DNA of 47,594 nt from an uncultured Erysipelotrichaceae bacterium. Lineage in GTDB: Bacteria; Bacillota_I; Bacilli_A; Erysipelotrichales; Erysipelotrichaceae. The position numbers were made by a program, and so were the translations under genes. Below, piece after piece: positions 25,825 to 32,822 of this stretch (the stretch's first letter is position 1; the number at the start of each line of letters is the position of its first letter). The notes below the pieces were generated by a model. That model did no database searches, was not told where the DNA came from, and saw only the letters and a program-made list of their open reading frames with translations. The stretch covers positions 1 to 47,594 of the forward strand of contig CANSQL010000016.1 of assembly GCA_947649125.1 (NCBI GenBank), read 5' to 3'.

Positions 25825-26490
25825 ATGAGTTACAGAAATATCCTGCTTTGTCCCGATGAGCATACACAATATCAGCTTTCCTGTATGGATAAGAATGCAG
25901 ATGCGATCATAGCGTTATCAAACAGCTTGGATTATGAGCTTCCCGAAGGTGCTGTTTTATTATCAGCAAATGCTCAATCAAGTGAAAGAATATCGATTCA
26001 ACATTGTTCAGAGCTGTTTAAACATGCGGCTTGTATCAAGCTGATCTATTGTGCTTTATCGGTCAATGAATATTTATCGATGCTGTATTTTGTATCACTG
26101 TGCAAAGAGCTGCCGATTCAAATACACAATTTTTCTCAGCCTCGTCCGCTTCCGCAGGACGATACTTGTGCTGTTTGGTGTGCTTCCTGTAAGGAGCTTG
26201 ATGAAACTACTTATCATAATGCGTCCTTTCATTTATTGACACAAAAGGAAAAGGACGATCTGCATCAAAAATGGCTTCCGCTTTCCTCATCGGCATGCCT
26301 GAAATGCTTTTCAGACCCTGCTTCGCAAACGATACAGCTGCTTTCACAGGATGCCTTTGATGAGCGAATCCTGACAATGATTTCCGAACAAAAATCCTTT
26401 GCGAGCCTTTACCGCTGTTTCTTGACCGATTACGGCCTAAGTGAAAAGTGGCTGCTTTCACGCTGTCATGCGCTCGGGCTTTCCCTTTGA
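25825..26490 (+). CDS. DUF1835/DUF3658-like protein
   Basis: A 221-residue soluble protein of unknown function. The C-terminal part (LTQKEKDDLHQKW, then FDERILTMI and KWLLSRCHALG) has the pattern I associate with DUF3658, and the N-terminal part is consistent with DUF1835. These two domains usually occur together. No catalytic motif is evident. It has nine cysteines, including CASCKE, without an obvious metal-site pattern. It is the only plus-strand gene besides rpsD, with its own promoter and terminator. The start at 25825 is preferred (GGAG 10 nt upstream) over an ATG 18 bp earlier that lies within the SD region. Confidence 0.7.
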   Translation: MSYRNILLCPDEHTQYQLSCMDKNADAIIALSNSLDYELPEGAVLLSANAQSSERISIQHCSELFKHAACIKLIYCALSVNEYLSMLYFVSLCKELPIQIHNFSQPRPLPQDDTCAVWCASCKELDETTYHNASFHLLTQKEKDDLHQKWLPLSSSACLKCFSDPASQTIQLLSQDAFDERILTMISEQKSFASLYRCFLTDYGLSEKWLLSRCHALGLSL

Positions 26491-26552
26491 TTTTCTACAG
26501 TATTTATGCGCTTCATTCGCTGAAATAATCCCTTTTAAGTCCGATACATACA

Positions 26553-26587
26553 ACAGACTGCCTGTTCCTTAAGCAGTCTGTTTTTTA
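26553..26587 (+). terminator. Terminator of the DUF1835-like gene
   Basis: ACAGACTGC / GCAGTCTGT, 9 bp with an 11-nt loop, then a run of Ts. The loop includes the stop codon of the convergent minus-strand gene. Confidence 0.85.
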
Positions 26588-27969
26588 TTTGCCTGATAGT
26601 AAGCATCGGTTTTCGGTAAACGCGCATAAACGGCAATTTCAATTCCCAGCTGCTTACAAAAGCTGTTGACAGCCGCATATACACATTGTTCTCTGACAAT
26701 CACCTTTTGCGGTAAGCCGTCCTTTTCAATCGCATCCAACAGCACATCGACCAACAGCTGATCGATCTGTTCCTGACTCTCATAAGCCTCCAAGCGCTTA
26801 CTGCGGCCGTTTTTACCGCTGCAGACTGCCTCAACGATATAACGATAGCGTTCATCCTTTTGTTGAAGCGGCTGCTTTTCATTCATCAAATAATCAAGCT
26901 CATACGTATCGATAGAGCGCGGATACTGTTGGAGAATCACAATATTACCCACATTATCATACTCACGCTGTGCCACCCTTAACGGTATTTTCGGTCCCTG
27001 CTGCAGCAGCGTTGCCTTCGTATGCGGATTATAACCGATATAAAGTGCTGCATTACGACCGTTAAAATCCATACGGAAGGTCTTCAGCTTAATCAAGGCT
27101 TTTTGTAAGGCCACAAGATAACGCATAAATTCCTTTGCCTGCGTATTGTTTACCACATCTACCTCATAACCTCGTTTCACATCATAAAAATAGACGTAGC
27201 AGGAATGCTCCACATACATCTGTGAATTATACGGCTTTGTCAGCTCCGTTTCTTTCAGTTGCTTCTTTGAGAACACAACAGCCGTTCCGTCCTTATATTT
27301 TTCCTTATGAATCCCCGATAAATACGCATCCTGCCGTACCAAGGCATATCGGATATAGCTCATTTGATCGGGAAAGAAAAAATATTCGATCTGATCTCTT
27401 GTTTGCGTAATCAAACAATAAGCCATTAAGTGATTACCCTTTAAATTGAAAATCAGTGAGGTTTGATCGCTCAATAAGCGTTGTACCTGATGCTGCAACA
27501 AATCATTTGCCAAGCCGTATAAAAGCGTTAAATTTTCTCTTTGAATCCGATTTCGTTTTAATCGTGTGCTTCTTAAAACCGTGTTTTGTAAAGCAGCATA
27601 GGCTCTGCGCATATCACGCTCAATATGTATTTTTTCAATCTCTTCTCCGATACTGCGCATTTTTAAACGCAGTCTTTGATTGCGATTTTGATAATAGAAA
27701 TCATCACCGATATCTAACAGCGATAACAATTCTCTGTCACTGCGTGAATCCTTACTGCGCGGGATAGAGCGAAGCGTCAAGCGAAGCTTAGGAATAAAGA
27801 AGCGATAAGCTGATCTCGGATGTAAATGCACCTTCTGACAGATGAGATAATGCAGTTCATCAAAGGTCGTTTCAAAGCTGCAGGATACGGGTAAAATCAG
27901 CTGATCCTCATTACAGAGATCGATATCAATTTCATGAAGGTCACTTTGTATATCCAATTCATCCTGCAT
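26569..27969 (-). CDS. Uncharacterised protein, pRiA4b ORF3-like N-terminus and DUF6930-like C-terminus
   Basis: A 466-residue soluble protein without signal or membrane segments. The N-terminal stretch (FETTFDELHYLICQKVHLH, RSAYRFFIP) resembles the pRiA4b ORF-3-like fold. The end (LPQKVIVREQCVYAAVNSFC, then LGIEIAVYARLPKTDAYYQ) resembles DUF6930/DUF7309-type domains, in which a computed value is compared with a reference. No function is established and I see no catalytic motif. It carries many basic and aromatic residues. It lies downstream of the TetM-Rae1 fusion, but a terminator and a TATAAT box lie between, so it is probably its own unit. It is convergent with the DUF1835-like gene. Confidence 0.6.
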   Translation of the reverse strand: MQDELDIQSDLHEIDIDLCNEDQLILPVSCSFETTFDELHYLICQKVHLHPRSAYRFFIPKLRLTLRSIPRSKDSRSDRELLSLLDIGDDFYYQNRNQRLRLKMRSIGEEIEKIHIERDMRRAYAALQNTVLRSTRLKRNRIQRENLTLLYGLANDLLQHQVQRLLSDQTSLIFNLKGNHLMAYCLITQTRDQIEYFFFPDQMSYIRYALVRQDAYLSGIHKEKYKDGTAVVFSKKQLKETELTKPYNSQMYVEHSCYVYFYDVKRGYEVDVVNNTQAKEFMRYLVALQKALIKLKTFRMDFNGRNAALYIGYNPHTKATLLQQGPKIPLRVAQREYDNVGNIVILQQYPRSIDTYELDYLMNEKQPLQQKDERYRYIVEAVCSGKNGRSKRLEAYESQEQIDQLLVDVLLDAIEKDGLPQKVIVREQCVYAAVNSFCKQLGIEIAVYARLPKTDAYYQANKKQTA

Positions 27970-28020
27970 ACGCTTCCTCCTTTCCGCTTTATGTAAGTGT
28001 TTCCTGCTTCTTTAAGCTAC

Positions 28021-28026
28021 ATTATA
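28021..28026 (-). promoter_or_regulatory. -10 element upstream of the pRiA4b/DUF6930-like gene
   Basis: Minus strand TATAAT about 50 bp upstream of the start. The -35 candidate is weak (TGGAAA at about 17 bp). Confidence 0.4.
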
Positions 28027-28052
28027 TGATATTTTATTCATTCTTTCCAGTT

Positions 28053-28090
28053 AAAAAAGCGGATTCTTGTGATTCTGCACAGAATTGCTT
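28053..28090 (-). terminator. Probable terminator of the phospholipase-dipeptidase-GTPase operon
   Basis: Minus strand AAGC-ATTCT / AGAAT-GCTT with a small internal loop and a long apical loop, followed by six Ts in all, 46 nt after the fusion gene's stop. Confidence 0.6.
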
Positions 28091-28136
28091 TCTTAAGTGA
28101 GAGCGAAGTGATAAAAACTATTTTGAATTGAAAGAA

Positions 28137-30677
28137 TCATTCTTCATTCAGCTTTCTTAAATCGGCAAGCGCATGATTTCGATATTGCGGCTCTGATTGA
28201 CGGCGCTGTTGTTCATGACGGTGCTGTTGCTGCAGCTTTTGATACAGCTCATTGGCCGACATGCGCATCGCCCCCTGTGCCAAAATGACATTCTGTTCCT
28301 CTTTATCAGAGGTGGCTACCGTTACTTGATAGGTGTCCGAAAGCTGATGCGTTGTTTTTTCGATATAGGCATCGGCCGTTTGCGCATGCTTCGTATATAC
28401 GACATGCACCGTATGGTCCTTATAGATACGCTCACGGAAAGCTTCCCTTCGATATGCATCAAATACGACGATCAGCTCGCCGCGCTGATATCCGTGATAG
28501 CTTGCCAGCATCGACAGTAAGGCCTTTCTGGCTGCATCGATATTATCCTGTGCGATTTCCTTTAAATTCGGCCAAGCGAAGATCATATTATAGCCGTCAA
28601 CGATCAAACAAGGCTGCTTATGCGGCTTCGCGGCGATCGTTACCTCACTTTTTTCAACCTGTCTGCCGATACGCTCATGATATTGCTTACGCGGCTGATG
28701 CAGCTTAGCGACTGCCTGCCTCAATTCATTTTCATCGATTTTGATCTGTCGATGCACGACATGAGAGCGCACACTTTCCTGCTCCTCATCTTTCTGCAGC
28801 TTGACATCCGCATATTGATAAACTTGATCATATCGAATATAAGTCGGTGAGCCTTGAATAAGAAACAGTGAGCTTCCCTTCAATTCCTGTTGCGCAGAAG
28901 CTGCATCGATAAGCTTAGAAGCACGCTTTTCCTCAACGATCTGATAACCGACGGCCTGCATCGATAAATCGCCTGTCCCCTTTGTATAAGAACGCAGCTC
29001 CAAAGGATAGCTATGTATTTGCGACAGCGGTGCCGTTCCGCTGATTCGCATCTTATCATTTTGTTGCGAAGGAGCATCACATACGGCATTCATCTGCTCC
29101 AAATCATATAAGGCTCTGCTGAAGGCGTGCGCAGGAAGCGTCAGATGAAACTGCACCGTCGGCTCTAAAAGAATTGTCTTTCCCATAGAAAGCCCTTGAT
29201 ATAATGCGCGAAATGCCGCCTCTCTTAAATCACTGCCGGCAGTATGCTTATCATGGACCTTGCCGCTGGTCAGCACGATTTCAAGATCGCTCAGCGGATA
29301 ATCCGTTACTCCGCTCAACTGCTCCTCCTGCAGATAATGCAGAATCATACGCTGTGCCGCTGTCGGTATCATCGTTGTCGGACAAGTGCTGTTGAAGCGA
29401 AGACCGCTTCCGCACTGTAACGGAATCAAGCGTAAATGCACCTCTGCATAGTGCTTCAGCATTTCATAATGCCCGACTCCTTCGATCGGATAGGCAATCG
29501 TTTCCTGATAAGCAACGCTTCCTTCCGTAAAATCAACGCTGATCGAAAGCCTTTGTTTGATGCGCTCAATTAAGATTTCCTTTTGAATCGCACCGTAAAG
29601 CTGCAGATTGATCTCCTTCAAGCGTTCGTCATAACGAAGCCGTAACGAAGGCTCCTCATCTATCAGCCATTGCAGCTTTTTCATCATTTCGGCGCTGTCG
29701 ATACCCTCGGGAAGTACCATTCGATAACATAAGGCAGCCGTCAACAACGCTTCCGACCCTTCTGTATCCAACGGCTCACTCATTCCGATTTTTGTTTCCT
29801 TTAAGCCGCACAGGGAACAAATATGACCCGCACCGATCGTATTGACACATTTATATTGATTGCCGTGATAACAGCGTATTTGATCGATTTTTTCATGAAA
29901 CAGCACTTGCTTATTGCTTAAGCTTCCGCCGTTTATTTTCACATGCGTTAAGCGTGTACCCGATAAATCATAGGTAATATTATAAACATAAGCTGAAAGC
30001 GTATCGGGATATTGCGGCTCCTTTGTATATGTGCACAGGCCGTTTAATAAGGCTTCAATGCCTTCTCTTTTTAAGGCTGAACCGAAAAAACAAGGAAAGA
30101 TTTTTCGCTTTTGAATCAGCTCGGTAATTTTCGATGCGTCAAAAAAGCCGTTTTTCATAAAGTGCTCCAACAGCTCATCACTTTGCATCGCGATAGCTTC
30201 CTGTATTTCATTTTCATCACTGAAATCGATACAGCCTTCATCAAGAAACAGCTTTAGATCCGCCATGATCGTATCACGGTCGGTATCGGCGATATCGGTC
30301 TTGTTCACAAATACAAAGGTAGGAACTCGCTGCTTTTCCAATAAACGCCACAGTGTTTCGCTATGTGCCTGTACCCTTGATGTCGCACTGATGATCATGA
30401 TTGCCGCATCTAAAACGGGCACCGTTCGCTCCGCCTGTGCAACAAAGTCAACGTGTCCCGGCGTATCGATCAGCGTAAATTCCCGCTCGTTCCATAGAAA
30501 GCTCGCCTGCTTGGCAAAGATGGTGATTCCCCGCTTCCGTTCCTGTTCCTCATAATCTAAAAAAGCATTTTGATGATCGACTCTGCCGAAGCTTGCATTG
30601 GCATGGCTTTGATACAGCAATGCTTCACTCAAGGTCGTTTTTCCTGCGTCTACATGTGCAAATAAACCGAGAATCAC
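28137..30677 (-). CDS. TetM-like translational GTPase fused to a Rae1/YacP-type NYN endoribonuclease
   Basis: An 846-residue fusion. Residues 1 to about 650 are an EF-G-like GTPase closest in pattern to the ribosomal protection family. It has AHVDAGKTT (7-15), RGIT (49-52), DTPGH (71-75) and NKTD (125-128), plus later EF-G-type domains. Residues about 689-846 match Rae1 (YacP), the B. subtilis ribosome-associated nuclease that cuts mRNA in the A site. Shared motifs are LIVDGYNMI, VVFDAYR, QTADAYIEK and TVATSDKEEQ, with candidate catalytic aspartates D694, D740, D769 and D791. A basic linker joins them. Start GTG 30677 follows GAAGGTG. Last gene of an operon, 17 bp after the dipeptidase. A role in A-site mRNA cleavage or stalled-ribosome handling is inferred; tetracycline resistance is not implied. 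Confidence 0.88.
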   Translation of the reverse strand: MILGLFAHVDAGKTTLSEALLYQSHANASFGRVDHQNAFLDYEEQERKRGITIFAKQASFLWNEREFTLIDTPGHVDFVAQAERTVPVLDAAIMIISATSRVQAHSETLWRLLEKQRVPTFVFVNKTDIADTDRDTIMADLKLFLDEGCIDFSDENEIQEAIAMQSDELLEHFMKNGFFDASKITELIQKRKIFPCFFGSALKREGIEALLNGLCTYTKEPQYPDTLSAYVYNITYDLSGTRLTHVKINGGSLSNKQVLFHEKIDQIRCYHGNQYKCVNTIGAGHICSLCGLKETKIGMSEPLDTEGSEALLTAALCYRMVLPEGIDSAEMMKKLQWLIDEEPSLRLRYDERLKEINLQLYGAIQKEILIERIKQRLSISVDFTEGSVAYQETIAYPIEGVGHYEMLKHYAEVHLRLIPLQCGSGLRFNSTCPTTMIPTAAQRMILHYLQEEQLSGVTDYPLSDLEIVLTSGKVHDKHTAGSDLREAAFRALYQGLSMGKTILLEPTVQFHLTLPAHAFSRALYDLEQMNAVCDAPSQQNDKMRISGTAPLSQIHSYPLELRSYTKGTGDLSMQAVGYQIVEEKRASKLIDAASAQQELKGSSLFLIQGSPTYIRYDQVYQYADVKLQKDEEQESVRSHVVHRQIKIDENELRQAVAKLHQPRKQYHERIGRQVEKSEVTIAAKPHKQPCLIVDGYNMIFAWPNLKEIAQDNIDAARKALLSMLASYHGYQRGELIVVFDAYRREAFRERIYKDHTVHVVYTKHAQTADAYIEKTTHQLSDTYQVTVATSDKEEQNVILAQGAMRMSANELYQKLQQQHRHEQQRRQSEPQYRNHALADLRKLNEE

Positions 30678-30694
30678 CGTTTCACCTTCTTTCC

Positions 30695-31633
30695 TTATTT
30701 CAAATGCTGCATAAAAAAGCGATGGGCATTTTCATATGCAAGCATTCTGATTTCCGCTTCTTGAAAGCCTTGACTTCGCAGCTCATCAATGATTTTCTGC
30801 GCGTCCTTGGGACTGTTTAAATCAATCAGCATCGTATCCTGTGCATTATCATAATCATCCATGAAATCACAGCCCAGTGCGATATGTTCCATACCGATCA
30901 GCTGTTTTAAATATTTGATATGCTTCACAAGCTGTGAAATGCTTTGCAGCTTGCGATCACGATGCACAAAGGCACCGGCACATACCACTCCGACAAGACC
31001 GCCGTTTTCGGCAATCGCAAGTAATTGTTCATCGTATAAATTACGCGGATGATCGCACAATGCCCGCGCGTTGGAATGTGTGGCGATCACCGGTGATTTC
31101 GCACAGTCCATAATATCCCAAAAGGTTTTCTCATTGGCATGGGAAACATCGATTACCATACCATGTGCCCCCATCCGTTCTATTACCCGTTTGCCGAGCG
31201 CACTTAAGCCGCGCTGCGGATTTCCTCTGACACCGGTTGCCAGCGCATTTTCATCATTCCACGCAAGTGATGCGACCTTGATATCATGCGCATACAGCCA
31301 ATCGATTTTTTCCTCGACAGCTTCGCGAATACCGCACATTCCCTCTACACTTAAAATCATATTTAAGGTATTCACTTCCTTCAGCTGCTGCTTTTGGGTA
31401 ATCAGGCTCACATCCTCACAGAGTGCGATTTCCTCATGCAGGGCCGTAATCATTGCCTGCATATCCTCCCATGTTTCATGACCTTCAAAATAAGAGGCGG
31501 CACACAGCCATTGAAAGCCGCCCTGCTTTCTTTTTCCCAGTTGATAATCGGCGATGATATTTTGTTTCTGAAGTTCGCGAAGCTTCATCACCGCATATCC
31601 GGTATCACCGTGTAAATCAAACAGCTTCATCAT
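30695..31633 (-). CDS. Membrane dipeptidase-like M19 family protein
   Basis: A 312-residue protein of peptidase family M19 (renal dipeptidase type), a zinc amidohydrolase-fold enzyme acting on dipeptides. Metal-site landmarks are HGD in DLHGDT (residues 6-11), the glutamate in ILSVEGM, and the histidines in VIDVSHAN and IATHSNAR. GCDFMDDYD lies near the end. There is no signal peptide, so it is cytoplasmic. It overlaps the phospholipase-like gene upstream by 17 bp and precedes the GTPase-nuclease fusion, so all three are cotranscribed. ATG 31630 is an equally possible start. Confidence 0.9.
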   Translation of the reverse strand: MMKLFDLHGDTGYAVMKLRELQKQNIIADYQLGKRKQGGFQWLCAASYFEGHETWEDMQAMITALHEEIALCEDVSLITQKQQLKEVNTLNMILSVEGMCGIREAVEEKIDWLYAHDIKVASLAWNDENALATGVRGNPQRGLSALGKRVIERMGAHGMVIDVSHANEKTFWDIMDCAKSPVIATHSNARALCDHPRNLYDEQLLAIAENGGLVGVVCAGAFVHRDRKLQSISQLVKHIKYLKQLIGMEHIALGCDFMDDYDNAQDTMLIDLNSPKDAQKIIDELRSQGFQEAEIRMLAYENAHRFFMQHLK

Positions 31634-32600
31634 AGATACAAGCGAAATATTTCATTTCGGCATTCCCCTTTCTACCTGTATCATATGCACGATCATCGAT
31701 TTCATTGAGCAGTGCCTGCAGATCGGCACCGTATTCCAAACAGCCGTATGCTTTTTTCCATACGCGAAGTGCGACCGCAACTGCTTCATCAAACATTTCC
31801 GTAAAGGAAGCATTACTTGTGATCGTTTTATCACACGGATGACACCATGTGCGTTTCTGAGTATTCAAAATATCATAGGTTTCATCGATTTTTATCGGAA
31901 TCACATTGCCCGATACTAGCCAAGGCTGTTTCATAACTGCCTCAAAGCCCTTCAATAAACCGCTTTTGGTTTGTTTGGGATCATAGAGATACTCTTGTAT
32001 TTTATGCCAGCTCGTCAAGGCATTGCGCAGCTGATAGACACGAATTTCCTCATGCAGGGCATCTTTCACCGCCGGTACATAAATACGAGCGATTGCCTTC
32101 AGCATTTCCGAATCAAATTCACAGATAGCACTGCATTTATATTCACTGATATCCATATGACACAGCTGCTTCAGCATCATTGCATCCAGCATTGATTCAA
32201 AGCGATGGTGATAGCTGCTGCTTAAGCGTGTATGATGCCCCGTCCGATAGAAAATATACGGATGTACACTCATATCCAATGCCCAGTGACAAAGATGTCC
32301 GAGCAGATATACGATTTCACTTTCTTTTGTGAACGGATCGTTTTCCTGCATGATCGTACGGATTGCGCTTTCATAAAACGCATTGACATGACCCGCATGA
32401 AGTGCACTGCCGATATGATTCAAGCTGTGCTCCTTCAGCATATCCTTCGGCTGCATATGATAGAAAAACAAAAAATCCGGGCCGTTAGAGCCGATATAAA
32501 AAAGCTGTAAATGCTTCTCGATCATTGTTTTTATATCAAGCTTGTCGCATTGTTGAAATACTTTTTGCGCAAAAAGCTTGTGAGTGATAATATTAGGCAT
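31617..32600 (-). CDS. Zinc-dependent phospholipase C family protein
   Basis: A 327-residue protein of the zinc-dependent phospholipase C/S1-P1 nuclease-like alpha-helical group. Typical features are THKLFAQ at the N-terminus, GSNGPDFLFF, and the histidine/aspartate cluster HLCHWALDMSVHPY. It lacks a signal peptide, unlike secreted clostridial toxins, so it is probably an intracellular hydrolase of unknown substrate. It is the first gene of the operon with the dipeptidase and the GTPase-nuclease fusion. GGAGG lies about 8 nt upstream of its ATG. Confidence 0.85.
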   Translation of the reverse strand: MPNIITHKLFAQKVFQQCDKLDIKTMIEKHLQLFYIGSNGPDFLFFYHMQPKDMLKEHSLNHIGSALHAGHVNAFYESAIRTIMQENDPFTKESEIVYLLGHLCHWALDMSVHPYIFYRTGHHTRLSSSYHHRFESMLDAMMLKQLCHMDISEYKCSAICEFDSEMLKAIARIYVPAVKDALHEEIRVYQLRNALTSWHKIQEYLYDPKQTKSGLLKGFEAVMKQPWLVSGNVIPIKIDETYDILNTQKRTWCHPCDKTITSNASFTEMFDEAVAVALRVWKKAYGCLEYGADLQALLNEIDDRAYDTGRKGNAEMKYFACIYDEAV

Positions 32601-32635
32601 AAGGTTCCTCCTGTATTGTGCGGAAAGCTGTTTTT

Positions 32636-32641
32636 ATTATA
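32636..32641 (-). promoter_or_regulatory. Extended -10 promoter of the phospholipase-dipeptidase-GTPase operon
   Basis: Minus strand TATGCTATAAT, a TGn-extended -10, about 36 bp upstream of the first gene. No good -35. Confidence 0.55.
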
Positions 32642-32725
32642 GCATAAAAGTATCAAGTACGATATGAAAGGATAAAAATCTTGGTTTGATCTATATCGAT
32701 AGTATCAGATATTTCATGTTTCTAA

Positions 32726-32758
32726 CAGAAAGAACGATACAATTCATGTACCGTTCTT
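32726..32758 (-). terminator. Probable terminator of the BspA/CAP gene
   Basis: Minus strand AAGAACGGTAC / GTATCGTTCTT, 11 bp with one G-U and a 7-nt loop, followed by a short T stretch, 64 nt downstream of the stop. Confidence 0.55.
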
Positions 32759-32822
32759 ATTATTTCAGTCTTGATGCTGATCAACAAGCATCATGAGATT
32801 GATTTTCTTGTATGGATCTTTA

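Noticed and set aside
28137-30677. Annotating the GTPase as a tetracycline resistance determinant
   Set aside because: The GTPase resembles TetM in its motifs, but it is chromosomal, fused to an NYN nuclease and sits in a metabolic-looking operon. Resistance cannot be inferred from sequence.
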